From Lachnospiraceae bacterium (GTDB taxonomy: Bacteria > Bacillota > Clostridia > Lachnospirales > Lachnospiraceae): a stretch of DNA of 64,000 bases. The DNA is taken from positions 84,937-148,936 of the forward strand of contig SVEE01000006.1 in NCBI GenBank assembly GCA_015057525.1, given 5' to 3'. Below the pieces are notes generated by a model that had not been told where the DNA came from, ran no database searches, and saw only the letters and a program-made list of their open reading frames with translations. Below, piece after piece: positions 28,226 to 36,899 of this stretch. Position 1 is the first letter of the stretch, and the number at the start of each line of letters is the position of its first letter. The translations under genes were made by a program, and so were the position numbers.

Positions 28226-29146
28226 TTAATCTCCTAATTCTATCATTCTTTCAATACATTTTACTGCTTGTTCTATGGTGTCTTTGTCAAGTTCTACGGA
28301 ACCTCCACCTATTCCTAGTACAGCTTGATATACATCTACTAATGTAGTCGCTTTCATATCTGCACATATTAAATCTTTAGACAAGAAATAAAATTTCTTT
28401 TCAGAGAGTTGGTATGACAAAAGTTCTGCAATACTGTTTTCTGTTCCAATAATAAATTCTTTTGCGTCAGATTCTTCTGCATACTTCATAATTCCTGATG
28501 TGGAGCCTACATAATCCGCATAAGAAACCACCTCTGGCGGACACTCAGGATGCACTAAGAATAATGCATTTGGGTGTTCCTCTTTTGCTTTTATAACATC
28601 CTCTTTTCTCATACTTCCATGTGCTGGACATCCACCCTTTAAAAGCTTTATATTTTTATCAGGAAGTTGTTTTGCAACATAATCTCCTAAATTACAATCT
28701 GGTATAAAAAGAATATTTTTCTCTGGCATTTTTTTTACTATATTTACTGCAGATGCGGATGTAACACATACGTCTGCTATAGTTTTTAATGCTGCTGTTG
28801 TATTAACATACGCCACAACAGAATAATCAGGATACTCCTTTTTTACAGAATTTATATATTCAACATCCATTTGCTCTGCCATAGGACACCCTGCAGTAGG
28901 ATTAGGCATAATAACTGTTTTTTCTGGAGATAGCATCTTAACTGTTTCCGCCATAAATTTTACTCCACACATTATAACTGTTTTTTGTGGAACAGATTTT
29001 GCTTTTACACTAAGCACATATGAATCTCCTGTAAAATCAGCTATCTCTATAATCTCTTTGGCTTGATAGCTGTGTGCCAATATGCATATATCTTTTTCCT
29101 TCTTTAATCTGATTATTTCCTGTTGCATTTCATGTATATTCATCAT
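28226..29146 (-). CDS. nadA: Quinolinate synthase NadA
   Basis: Oxygen-sensitive [4Fe-4S] enzyme that condenses iminoaspartate with dihydroxyacetone phosphate in NAD synthesis. It is 306 residues. ILAHSYQAKEI is near the start, MCGVKFMAETVK near 80-91, and the three cysteine positions of the cluster are in CGVKFMAE, a central SASAVN region and VHPECPPEV. GTENSI and ADMKATTL complete the family pattern. nadB and nadC are not adjacent. Its start overlaps the hydE stop. Confidence 0.95.
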   Translation of the reverse strand: MMNIHEMQQEIIRLKKEKDICILAHSYQAKEIIEIADFTGDSYVLSVKAKSVPQKTVIMCGVKFMAETVKMLSPEKTVIMPNPTAGCPMAEQMDVEYINSVKKEYPDYSVVAYVNTTAALKTIADVCVTSASAVNIVKKMPEKNILFIPDCNLGDYVAKQLPDKNIKLLKGGCPAHGSMRKEDVIKAKEEHPNALFLVHPECPPEVVSYADYVGSTSGIMKYAEESDAKEFIIGTENSIAELLSYQLSEKKFYFLSKDLICADMKATTLVDVYQAVLGIGGGSVELDKDTIEQAVKCIERMIELGD

Positions 29147-30210
29147 TTGTACTCCTTTTTTACATCGCCTCTATCAGTTACTATCTTATAACCTGCATTT
29201 TCAACTCTTTTTTCTAGACAAATTTTGCACTCGGCAGCCTCGTCTCCTGTACATATTTTATTTTCATATAACTCATATAGTTTTCTCACACCAACAGGCG
29301 AAAGATTCGGCATTACTACATTTGCTCCTGCCTTTAGTCCAAGCTCTCTACCACTAGGATGAATTGTTCCAAGGGCCGTCGTCGAAGGAAGCAGTGCGTA
29401 CGGAAACATTATTCTAAGTATAGAAAGCATACGAAGAGTAAGTTCTAAACCACCTTGCTTAGCATCTGCAAAAGGTGTTTCATTGTGTGGAATAAATGGT
29501 CCTATTCCTATCATATCCGGTTGAAGTTCCTGTAAAAACCGCAAATCAGCGACAAGATTTTCCGTAGTTTGGTATGGTGAGCCCACCATGAATCCTGCTC
29601 CAACCTGATAGCCAATTTCTTTTAAATTATACAAACATTTCTTTCTTGTTTCAAAAGCTAGTTCCTTTGGATGAAGTCTTCTATAGTGCTCATCCGTTGC
29701 TGTCTCGTGTCTTAATAAATATCTATTTGCTCCTGCCTTATAATACGACTCATAGCTTTCCTTGGATTTTTCTCCTATAGAAAGTGTTATCGCCACATCA
29801 GTATATAGTGTTCTGATAGAAGAAACAATATCACAGATAATATCATCTGTATAGTACATATCCTCCCCGCCTTGAAGAACAAAGGTTCTAAAACCTAACT
29901 CATACCCCTCACGGCAGCATTCTAAAATTTCTTCCTTAGTGAGTCTATATCTGTTCACCTTAACATTACCACATCTAATACCACAATAATAACAATTATT
30001 TTTACAGTAATTAGTAAATTCTATAAGGCCTCTTATATACACGTCTTTCCCATAAATGCTTTGTCTTATCTTGTCAGCCTTCTCTCGTAAGACAATTGTT
30101 AATTCACTATCTATGTCTAAATCTGTTTCTATAAGCATAGCAAGCTCACTATCATTTGCATCCTTATTATTTATGAAATTGTCCAGAATTAATTGCATTT
30201 CTCTGTCCAT
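29143..30210 (-). CDS. hydE: [FeFe]-hydrogenase maturation radical SAM enzyme HydE
   Basis: Radical SAM protein, 355 residues. The cluster motif CKNNCYYC places cysteines at 69, 73 and 76, followed by GIRCGN. RYRLTKEEILECCREGYELG and VLQGGEDMYYTDD closely fit HydE, which helps build the dithiomethylamine ligand of the H-cluster. GAGFMVGSPYQTTENL and IGPFIPHNETPF are further family blocks. hydF and hydG are not in the window. Coupling to nadA and mnmA is an uncommon arrangement. A PylB/BioB-like relative is the main alternative. Confidence 0.85.
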   Translation of the reverse strand: MDREMQLILDNFINNKDANDSELAMLIETDLDIDSELTIVLREKADKIRQSIYGKDVYIRGLIEFTNYCKNNCYYCGIRCGNVKVNRYRLTKEEILECCREGYELGFRTFVLQGGEDMYYTDDIICDIVSSIRTLYTDVAITLSIGEKSKESYESYYKAGANRYLLRHETATDEHYRRLHPKELAFETRKKCLYNLKEIGYQVGAGFMVGSPYQTTENLVADLRFLQELQPDMIGIGPFIPHNETPFADAKQGGLELTLRMLSILRIMFPYALLPSTTALGTIHPSGRELGLKAGANVVMPNLSPVGVRKLYELYENKICTGDEAAECKICLEKRVENAGYKIVTDRGDVKKEYK

Positions 30211-30285
30211 ATTTACCTCGTGTAACAGGAAGTATTTGTTGTATACTTAAAAACAAATTTTATACCTGCATCCAATATTTACTTT

Positions 30286-30333
30286 AAATTTGTTGAGATT
30301 ATATCACAATAATTTTACCATAACAACAAATGT
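30286..30333 (-). promoter_or_regulatory. hydE-nadA-mnmA promoter, matching the cysE promoter
   Basis: Minus-strand TTGTTA (30321-30326) and TATAAT (30298-30303) have 17-bp spacing and TGTGA before the -10. TTTGTTGTTA upstream and TCAACAAATTT downstream form an inverted pair around the promoter. About 50 bp align to 32612-32660 with roughly six differences. The rest of the 432-bp gap up to 30642 is AT-rich and holds the Rpn promoter and nothing else I recognise. Confidence 0.75.
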
Positions 30334-30530
30334 TATGTTTTTACCATATGTTTTACAATATGGAGATTTAACTTGACGCAATCCTTTTTTTAATCTATTA
30401 TTTTTCTACAAGAACTTATTCTTTTTTTCTAATTCAGATATTCTTTATTTCATTTTGTTCTTGTGTCTACCCATATATTTTTTTCATTGAAAGTTGGTGA
30501 TTATTTGATTGTCTTATTTTAACTATTTAT

Positions 30531-30569
30531 TTGAAATAGCATTATTGTATGATATAATCACCATACAAT
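30531..30569 (+). promoter_or_regulatory. Promoter and operator-like repeat of the first Rpn gene
   Basis: TTGAAA (30531-30536) and TATAAT (30553-30558) are 16 bp apart. The perfect 8-bp inverted repeat ATTGTATG/CATACAAT (30544-30551, 30562-30569) flanks the -10, so a repressor bound there would block RNA polymerase. Confidence 0.6.
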
Positions 30570-30642
30570 ATGGCAATTTTCAAATATTTAATCGTTTACT
30601 ACGTCTGGAGAGGTAAAATCATACATAGAAAGGTGACGTATT

Positions 30643-31587
30643 TTGAACGACAAAGATATTACAGAAAAAACATTAGAAGATAACAATGATGTATTTGCTG
30701 ATATTGTTGACGTGTTACTTTATAACGGTGAAGGAATCATCAAAGAAAACGAACTCATCAACACAAAAGCTAAAAGTCAATATAAATCTGACGATTCTAT
30801 TTTACACGAGCAAGAACGTGATGTTTCCAAGATCTGGCATAAAAATAACATAAAAATTGCAATATACGGATTAGAAAATCAAACAAAAATTGATAAGGAT
30901 ATGCCTCTAAGAATTATGGGTTATGATGGTGCTTCATATAAAAGCCAAACCCTTGACCCAAAAAACAAAGAACGCTATCCTGTAATCTCATTGGTTCTAT
31001 ATTTTGGTGAAGAGCGTTGGAACACACCAAGAAGCTTATATGATTGTTTTGACATTTCTCCAAGCTTAATACCATATGTCAATGATTACAAAATTAATGT
31101 ATTTGAGATAGCGTATTTACCAGATGAAATAATAAATAAATTCAAAAGCGATTTCCGTATTATTGCAGATTTTTTCGCACAAAAGAGAAAAAACAAATCA
31201 TACAAACCGTCCTCACAAAAGATAAGACATGTAGATGAATTTTTAAAACTCATGAAAGCAATAACAGGAGACGAACAGTATATTGCTGCTAACAAAGAAG
31301 GAGGAAAAGAAACAATGTGCGAGATAGTAGATAGTTTTTTAAAACAAGGCTTTGACAAGGGCTATGATGATGGATTCAGCAAAGGCTACGACAACGGATT
31401 TGGTAATGGTTTTAACGATGGTTTTAACGATGGTTTTAACGATGGTTTTGGCAGTGGATTTAACGATGGATGCATAAGCGGACAGATTATTGCATATCAC
31501 GATGTGGGACTTTCTGTTAAAGAGATTGCCGAAAAGCTCAATTGCACCGAAGAAAAAATTATAACCACTCTAGAAAAAAAATCATAA
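30643..31587 (+). CDS. Rpn-family (PD-(D/E)XK, transposase-like) protein with Gly-Phe-Asn-Asp repeats
   Basis: A 314-residue protein starting at TTG with GAAAGGTGACG upstream. The N-terminal ~200 residues fit the Rpn/YhgA-like nuclease family (PVISLVLYFGEERWNTPRSL, and FEIAYLPDEIINKFKSDFRI). Residues about 240-275 are glycine/phenylalanine repeats of the type GFNDG, seen in relatives before the C-terminus. The last ~35 residues look like a helix-turn-helix (DVGLSVKEIAEKLNCTEEKI). Family members promote recA-independent recombination or act as toxins. Activity here is unknown. Confidence 0.75.
   Translation: MNDKDITEKTLEDNNDVFADIVDVLLYNGEGIIKENELINTKAKSQYKSDDSILHEQERDVSKIWHKNNIKIAIYGLENQTKIDKDMPLRIMGYDGASYKSQTLDPKNKERYPVISLVLYFGEERWNTPRSLYDCFDISPSLIPYVNDYKINVFEIAYLPDEIINKFKSDFRIIADFFAQKRKNKSYKPSSQKIRHVDEFLKLMKAITGDEQYIAANKEGGKETMCEIVDSFLKQGFDKGYDDGFSKGYDNGFGNGFNDGFNDGFNDGFGSGFNDGCISGQIIAYHDVGLSVKEIAEKLNCTEEKIITTLEKKS
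31414..31449 (+). repeat. Three perfect 12-bp tandem repeats inside the Rpn gene
   Basis: AACGATGGTTTT is repeated three times head to tail and encodes NDGF each time. Degenerate copies extend the pattern over about 31351-31470. Gain or loss of units keeps the reading frame and would change the linker length. Confidence 0.95.
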
Positions 31588-31591
31588 TATT

Positions 31592-31637
31592 AAAGCATAT
31601 GTTTCTATGATAAAATCAACGAAACATATGCTTTTCT
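31592..31637. terminator. Bidirectional terminator between Rpn gene and cysE
   Basis: 14-bp stem AAAGCATATGTTTC/GAAACATATGCTTT with T-rich flanks, between two convergent genes. Confidence 0.85.
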
Positions 31638-31651
31638 TATAACTTCGGTTA

Positions 31652-32545
31652 TTATAATTCTCTTGTATTTAACTCTGGCATGGTAGATGCAACCTTAGTA
31701 TTAGCAGGTATTGATGTAGTAATAAATGTATTACCGGCAATCACCGAATTCTCTCCAATAACAGTCTCTCCACCTAAAATAGTTGTATTGGAATAAATAA
31801 CCACATTATCTTCAATAGTTGGATGACGCTTAACCCCAGAAAGTTCCTGTCCTTTTCTAGTGGAAAGAGCACCCAATGTTACACCCTGATAAACCTTTAC
31901 ATGGTCACCGATAACTGTTGTTTCACCAACAACAATTCCTGTTCCATGATCTATACAAAAATACTTGCCTATTTCTGCTCCTGGATTAATATCAATTCCT
32001 GTTTTGCCATGAGCATGCTCTGTCATAATTCGAGGAATATAAGGAATATTTAATTTATACAACTCATGGGCATATCTATAAACAAAAATCGCATAAAGTC
32101 CTGGATACGAAAATATTATATCCTCTTTACTTTTTGCTGCAGGATCACCATTAAATGCTGCTTCCACATCCATAAGAAGCATATTTTGGATAGCAGGTAC
32201 TTTGTTTACAAATGCAAGTGCTAATTCTTGAGCCTCTATTGTTGCGTCAGGATTAGCTTTTGTCTTATCATCAAATGATATTGCTAGCTTAATCTGCTTA
32301 AAAAGTTTTTCAAAAATAATAGACAAAATGTTTCCAGCAAAATTTTCCTTTGACACATACGCCAAATTTTCTGTTCCAAAAAAACCTGGAAAAGTAAGTT
32401 TTCTTAAATCCTCTACAATAGAAATAATCATCTCTCTGTTAGGCAGTCTATCCTCTAAGGATAAATCAAAAATCTTTTGTGTATCATAATTCCCTTTTAA
32501 TTCTTGTGCAAGTAGCTGTATTTGCTTATTGATTTTATTTTCCAT
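31652..32545 (-). CDS. cysE: Serine O-acetyltransferase
   Basis: First step of cysteine synthesis: acetyl-CoA plus serine gives O-acetylserine. It is 297 residues, the long EpsC/CysE-like form. The N-terminal helical domain is about 1-170. A left-handed beta-helix follows (ARITEHAHGKTGIDINPGA-like region, DHGTGIVVGETTVIGDHVKVYQG, IGENSVIAGNTFI). The active-site His/Asp pair sits in the GIDINPGAEIGKYFCIDHG stretch. It is monocistronic. No T-box leader is visible. Its promoter is nearly identical to that of hydE. Confidence 0.93.
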   Translation of the reverse strand: MENKINKQIQLLAQELKGNYDTQKIFDLSLEDRLPNREMIISIVEDLRKLTFPGFFGTENLAYVSKENFAGNILSIIFEKLFKQIKLAISFDDKTKANPDATIEAQELALAFVNKVPAIQNMLLMDVEAAFNGDPAAKSKEDIIFSYPGLYAIFVYRYAHELYKLNIPYIPRIMTEHAHGKTGIDINPGAEIGKYFCIDHGTGIVVGETTVIGDHVKVYQGVTLGALSTRKGQELSGVKRHPTIEDNVVIYSNTTILGGETVIGENSVIAGNTFITTSIPANTKVASTMPELNTREL

Positions 32546-32611
32546 ACCAATTCTCCATAAAACAACTTTATATTATTATATTACAGTCTCAAACATACAG
32601 TATAAATTTTC

Positions 32612-32660
32612 AAATTTGTTGAAATTATATCACACTAATTAGCCCATAACAACAAGTGTA
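32612..32660 (-). promoter_or_regulatory. cysE promoter, matching the hydE promoter
   Basis: Minus-strand TTGTTA (32647-32652) and TATAAT (32624-32629) have 17-bp spacing, with the same TGTGA before the -10 and TCAACAAATTTG after it. See 30286-30333 for the matching copy. Confidence 0.75.
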
Positions 32661-32670
32661 AAATTTTTAT

Positions 32671-32708
32671 AAAAAAGCTCACACCCATATAAACAAGTGT
32701 GAGCCTTT
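32671..32708 (-). terminator. Terminator after the ACT-domain gene
   Basis: Minus-strand GGCTCACAC/GTGTGAGCTTTTTT, a 9-bp or longer stem with a T-tract. It ends the iorA-iorB-paaK-ACT group. Confidence 0.88.
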
Positions 32709-32722
32709 AGTAATCATATCAA

Positions 32723-33154
32723 TTATAATTTAGCAATTTCCTCTTCATTCACGAGAGGTATTCCGTTCTCTTTAAGAACCTTCTTAGCTGCTGCTCTATC
32801 CTCAACCTTAATTATCATAATAGCTCTTTCCTGGCTCTTTGCAAAGAATGCATAAGCATAATCAAGACTCATTCCTGCCTGAGCAAGAACCGAAACTATT
32901 TTTGCAATACTACCTGGTTTGTCCTCGCCAGCTACAGCAATAACATCTGTAAGAGAATAAATATGTCCATTCTCTTTCAACGCATTACCTGCCGCAAAAA
33001 CATCATCCACAATAAGTCGCAAAACCCCAAAATCCGAAGATTCCGAAATAGAAAGTGCTCTGATATTTACATTTGCTTTCGCTAAAACATCTGTGATGTC
33101 TGCAAGTCCACCACTTCTATTCTGAAGAAATACTGAAATCTGTTTTACTGCCAT
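32723..33154 (-). CDS. Tandem ACT-domain protein
   Basis: A 143-residue protein of two ACT folds (about 1-70 and 70-143): KQISVFLQNRSGGLADITDV and AVAGEDKPGSIAKIVSVLAQ. Such proteins bind amino acids. This type is repeatedly found beside phenylacetate-CoA ligases and indolepyruvate oxidoreductases, suggesting amino-acid feedback on that pathway (inference). It starts 76 bp after paaK on the same strand. Confidence 0.9.
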   Translation of the reverse strand: MAVKQISVFLQNRSGGLADITDVLAKANVNIRALSISESSDFGVLRLIVDDVFAAGNALKENGHIYSLTDVIAVAGEDKPGSIAKIVSVLAQAGMSLDYAYAFFAKSQERAIMIIKVEDRAAAKKVLKENGIPLVNEEEIAKL

Positions 33155-33230
33155 ACCAATTACCTTCCTTTCTGTCTAAACAATTAAACATTTGTCTAAT
33201 CATCCATAACCTTATCCAATAAAATCAAAA

Positions 33231-34538
33231 TTAATCGTAAAGTTTTCTCTTATCTATTACCCTGACTGCCTTTCCTTCACTTCTTGTAATGGACTTTGGT
33301 TCTACAAGATGAACCTTAGCCTGAATACCAAGCATTGCCTTAAGAGAGGCTACGAGCTGTTTCTCCTTAGCTGTGATTTTACTTACAGAATCCGAGAACA
33401 TTTCCTGAGACATTTCAACATTTATATCAAATGTATCAGTATTATTAACTCTATCTACTATAATCTGATAGTTTGGAGTCATTCCCTCATTAAGAAGAAC
33501 TGTCTCTATCTGTGATGGGAATACATTTACACCACGGATAATAAGCATATCATCGCTTCTACCCATTGGCTTACGCATCTTAATATGAGTTCTACCACAT
33601 GAGCAAGGCTTTCTAGATAATATACAAAGGTCTTTTGTACGATAACGAAGAAGAGGGAAGGCTTCCTTAGTAATGCTTGTAAACACAAGTTCACCCTTCT
33701 CACCCTCTGGAAGAACCTCTCCTGTCTCTGGATTAATAATTTCTGCTATAAAGTGGTCTTCATTTATATGCATGCCTGCCTGTTCTTCACATTCAAAAGA
33801 AACTCCAGGTCCACTACATTCAGTAAGTCCGTATATATCATATGCTTTAATTCCAAGCTTTTCCTCTATATCGTGACGCATTTCATCTGTCCACGCCTCA
33901 GCTCCAAAGATACCCGCCTTAAGCTTAATCTGATCCTTAACACCTTTTTCCTCAATAGACTCTGCAAGATAAGCAGCATACGATGGGGTACAGCAAAGAA
34001 TAGTAGAACCCAAGTCAGTCATAAACTGAATCTGTCTATCTGTATTACCTGACGAAGTAGGAATAGTAAGAGAACCCACCTTGTGAGAACCACCATTAAG
34101 TCCTGGACCACCTGTAAAAAGTCCATATCCATAAGACACCTGAACAACATCCTCATCTGTAGCTCCAACTGCAGTTAATGCACGGGCACAACAATCTTCC
34201 CAAAGGTCTATATCATGCTGCGTATAAAATGCAACAACTCTCTTTCCCGTTGTACCACTTGTTGACTGTATACGAACACAGTCCTTGACAGGCTTAGCCA
34301 TAAGACCATAAGGATATGCTTCTCTTAAATCATCTTTAGTGAGGAATGGTAATTTATGTAAGTCTTCAATACCCTTAATATCATCCGGTGTAACACCCTT
34401 TTCTTCCATCTTCTTACGATAATAAGGTACATTGTCCCATACATGTTTCACCTGTTTAACCAGTCTCTCACTCTGAAGGGCTTTAATCTGGTCAACTGGC
34501 ATTGTCTCGATTTCAGGTTGATAATACTTCTTTGCCAT
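33231..34538 (-). CDS. paaK: Phenylacetate-CoA ligase (aryl-CoA ligase)
   Basis: Adenylate-forming enzyme, 435 residues from ATG 34538, chosen for its GGGAG site 8 nt upstream; ATG 34553 lacks one. AMP-binding motifs include SGTSG-like RIQSTSGTTGKRVV, DIYGLTECSGPG and YRTKDLC. The C-terminal RSDDMLIIRGVNVFPSQIE block is typical of PaaK. With iorAB next door it probably interconverts aryl acids and aryl-CoA esters. The direction in the cell is not known. Confidence 0.93.
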   Translation of the reverse strand: MAKKYYQPEIETMPVDQIKALQSERLVKQVKHVWDNVPYYRKKMEEKGVTPDDIKGIEDLHKLPFLTKDDLREAYPYGLMAKPVKDCVRIQSTSGTTGKRVVAFYTQHDIDLWEDCCARALTAVGATDEDVVQVSYGYGLFTGGPGLNGGSHKVGSLTIPTSSGNTDRQIQFMTDLGSTILCCTPSYAAYLAESIEEKGVKDQIKLKAGIFGAEAWTDEMRHDIEEKLGIKAYDIYGLTECSGPGVSFECEEQAGMHINEDHFIAEIINPETGEVLPEGEKGELVFTSITKEAFPLLRYRTKDLCILSRKPCSCGRTHIKMRKPMGRSDDMLIIRGVNVFPSQIETVLLNEGMTPNYQIIVDRVNNTDTFDINVEMSQEMFSDSVSKITAKEKQLVASLKAMLGIQAKVHLVEPKSITRSEGKAVRVIDKRKLYD

Positions 34539-34564
34539 CTTTTCGTCTCCCATCTTTTTATAAT

Positions 34565-35134
34565 TTAGGCATCTCTTCCCATAGCAAATGCCTTTTTATT
34601 CAATTCGAGGAACTTAGGTGGCACACAAGCTTCAAGTGCCTCCATCCAAGCTTCCTCGGATGCATCAAAATATTTCGATAAACGTCCCATAAGAACTAAG
34701 TTAACCGCTTTACTTGATCCGGCTTCCATAGCCAGACTTAATGCATCAATTGCATCAACATCTGCTCCTGCTGCCTGCATCTTCTCTATTAAATTTTCAG
34801 GATACTGTGCAGCGCCTGTAATTACAGGCATAGGATCAATTTCTTGTGTGGAAACTATAATTTTTCCACCCTTCTTAAGATATGATACATATCTGGCAGC
34901 CTCTAATTTCTCAAAAGAAATAATATAATCTGCCTCACCTTTATCTATTATAGGAGAATATACTTTCTCACCATATCTAACATAAGTTACAACACTTCCA
35001 CCTCTCTGGCTCATACCATGAACCTCAGATACCTTAACATCATATCCCTGAGAAAGAAGAAGCTTACCCAACATTTTACTTGCAAGAAGTGAACCCTGTC
35101 CACCTACACCAACAATCATAATATTCTTAGTCAT
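34565..35134 (-). CDS. iorB: Indolepyruvate ferredoxin oxidoreductase, beta subunit
   Basis: A 189-residue gamma-domain-type subunit with the nucleotide-binding-like N-terminus NIMIVGVGGQGSLLASKMLG and HGMSQRGGSVVTYVRYG. ATG 35134 is chosen because GGAGG lies 9 nt upstream, inside the iorA 3' end; the genes overlap by 8 bp. It works with IorA in CoA- and ferredoxin-dependent oxidation of aryl pyruvates such as indolepyruvate and phenylpyruvate. Confidence 0.94.
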   Translation of the reverse strand: MTKNIMIVGVGGQGSLLASKMLGKLLLSQGYDVKVSEVHGMSQRGGSVVTYVRYGEKVYSPIIDKGEADYIISFEKLEAARYVSYLKKGGKIIVSTQEIDPMPVITGAAQYPENLIEKMQAAGADVDAIDALSLAMEAGSSKAVNLVLMGRLSKYFDASEEAWMEALEACVPPKFLELNKKAFAMGRDA

Positions 35135-36866
35135 TTCCATTGCCCTCCAATGCTCCAAATGCGCATAATTGCTCACATACTCCACAACCTACACAAAGAG
35201 TAGGGTCAATAGTTGCTTTATTATCCTTCATGCTAATTGCTGGACATCCAAGCTTCATACACTTAGTACATCCCTTACACTTATCAGGATCACATGTAAT
35301 AGGAGGCTTAGCCTTAACTGTCTTAAGAAGCGCACAAGGGCGACGGCTAATAATAACAGATGGTTCTGCAACAGCAAGTTCTTCCTTAACAGCCTTATCT
35401 GTCTCTTCAAGATTATATGGGTCAACAACTCTTACTCTGTTTATACCCATAGCCTTACAAAGAGCTTCTAAATCAATCTTACCAGCAGGGTCTCCCTTGA
35501 TATTATATCCTGTTGTAGGATTCTGCTGATGACCTGTCATACCAGTGATAGAGTTATCCAAAATAATAACTGTTGAATTACTCTGGTTATAAGCTATATT
35601 AGCAAGACCTGTCATACCTGAATGCATAAATGTGGAGTCACCAATAACAGCAACAGTTTTACCCTCACTTTCAGCACCTAACGCCTTATTAAAACCATGG
35701 ATAGAGCTTATTGAAGCACCCATACAAGCTGTTACTTCCATAGCACTAAGTGGTGCAACTGCGCCTAATGTATAACATCCAATATCTCCTAATACTGTAC
35801 ATTTGTTCTTAGAAAGAGTATAGAACAATCCACGATGCGGACAACCCGCACACATAACAGGTGGACGTACTGGGATATTCTCATCTAAGGATAGTCCATC
35901 TGGAGTTTCCTTGCCAAGCTTTTCAGCAATAAGATTCTGTGAGAACTCATCCTCCATAGGAAGTAAATCTTTACCATTAACCTCAATACCAAGAGTATTA
36001 CAGAATTCCTCAATAAATGGATCAAGTTCTTCAATCACAATAAGCTTATCTACCTTAGATGCAAAATCCTTAATCATCTTAGCAGGAAGAGGCCAAACCA
36101 TACCAAGTTTTAATATACTTGCTCCTTCACCATAAACTTCCTTAGCATACTGATAGCAAGTCGAAGACGTAATAATACCGAGCTTTGTGTCCCCCATCTC
36201 CACTCTGTTTAAAGGAGATGTTTCTGCATACTCTGCCAAATCTCTTAATCTCTGTTCAACAACCGGATGCTTCTTCTTAGCATTGCCAGGCATCATAACA
36301 TTCTTAGCAATATTCTTCTCATATGGCTTAACAGGGATATCAACTCTCTCTGATGTTTCAACAATACTCTGAGAGTGTGCAATTCTTGTACATGTCTTTA
36401 AAAATATAGGAGTATCAAATTTCTCTGAAATTTCGTAAGCAATCTTTGTGTATTCCAACGCTTCCGCTGAATCAGCAGGTTCAAGCATAGGAATCTTCGC
36501 AGCCTTAGCATAGTGGCGTGAATCCTGTTCATTTTGCGAAGAATGCATACCTGGGTCATCAGCTACTGCAATAATCATACCTGCATTAACACCAGTATAA
36601 GAAATAGTGAAAAGGGGGTCTGCAGCAACATTTAAACCAACATGCTTCATACCACAAAAACTTCTCTTTCCAGCAAGGCATGCGCCAAAAGCAACCTCAA
36701 GCGCAACCTTCTCATTAGGTGCCCATTCACAGTACACCTCATCATATTTTGCTACCTCCTCAGTTATCTCCGTACTAGGAGTACCAGGATAGCTCGATAC
36801 AACACCACAGCCTGCCTCGTATAATCCACGAGCCACCGCAGCATTACCTAACATCAACTGTTTCAT
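35127..36866 (-). CDS. iorA: Indolepyruvate ferredoxin oxidoreductase, alpha subunit
   Basis: A 579-residue thiamine-diphosphate enzyme read from ATG 36866 (MKQLMLGNAAVARGLYEAG). N-terminal pyruvate:ferredoxin oxidoreductase-like domain; TPP-binding core with CAGCPHRGLFYTL, GDIGCYTLG and GDSTFMHSGMTGL. Two C-terminal [4Fe-4S] motifs follow (CDPDKCKGCTKCMKLGCP and CVGCGVCEQLCAFGA), which hand electrons to ferredoxin. A TTG in frame 9 codons upstream is a weaker start. It follows the AGCS symporter closely. Confidence 0.95.
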   Translation of the reverse strand: MKQLMLGNAAVARGLYEAGCGVVSSYPGTPSTEITEEVAKYDEVYCEWAPNEKVALEVAFGACLAGKRSFCGMKHVGLNVAADPLFTISYTGVNAGMIIAVADDPGMHSSQNEQDSRHYAKAAKIPMLEPADSAEALEYTKIAYEISEKFDTPIFLKTCTRIAHSQSIVETSERVDIPVKPYEKNIAKNVMMPGNAKKKHPVVEQRLRDLAEYAETSPLNRVEMGDTKLGIITSSTCYQYAKEVYGEGASILKLGMVWPLPAKMIKDFASKVDKLIVIEELDPFIEEFCNTLGIEVNGKDLLPMEDEFSQNLIAEKLGKETPDGLSLDENIPVRPPVMCAGCPHRGLFYTLSKNKCTVLGDIGCYTLGAVAPLSAMEVTACMGASISSIHGFNKALGAESEGKTVAVIGDSTFMHSGMTGLANIAYNQSNSTVIILDNSITGMTGHQQNPTTGYNIKGDPAGKIDLEALCKAMGINRVRVVDPYNLEETDKAVKEELAVAEPSVIISRRPCALLKTVKAKPPITCDPDKCKGCTKCMKLGCPAISMKDNKATIDPTLCVGCGVCEQLCAFGALEGNGND

Positions 36867-36899
36867 CTTAGGATATCCTACCTTTCGTAACAAATTATA

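Noticed and set aside
31351..31470. Repeat array considered as CRISPR or collagen-like
   Set aside because: Units are 12 bp with no spacers and are in frame, encoding GFNDG-type peptide repeats.
32546..32722. Possible cysteine T-box before cysE
   Set aside because: No T-box sequence, specifier loop or antiterminator is visible; only a promoter and the preceding terminator.
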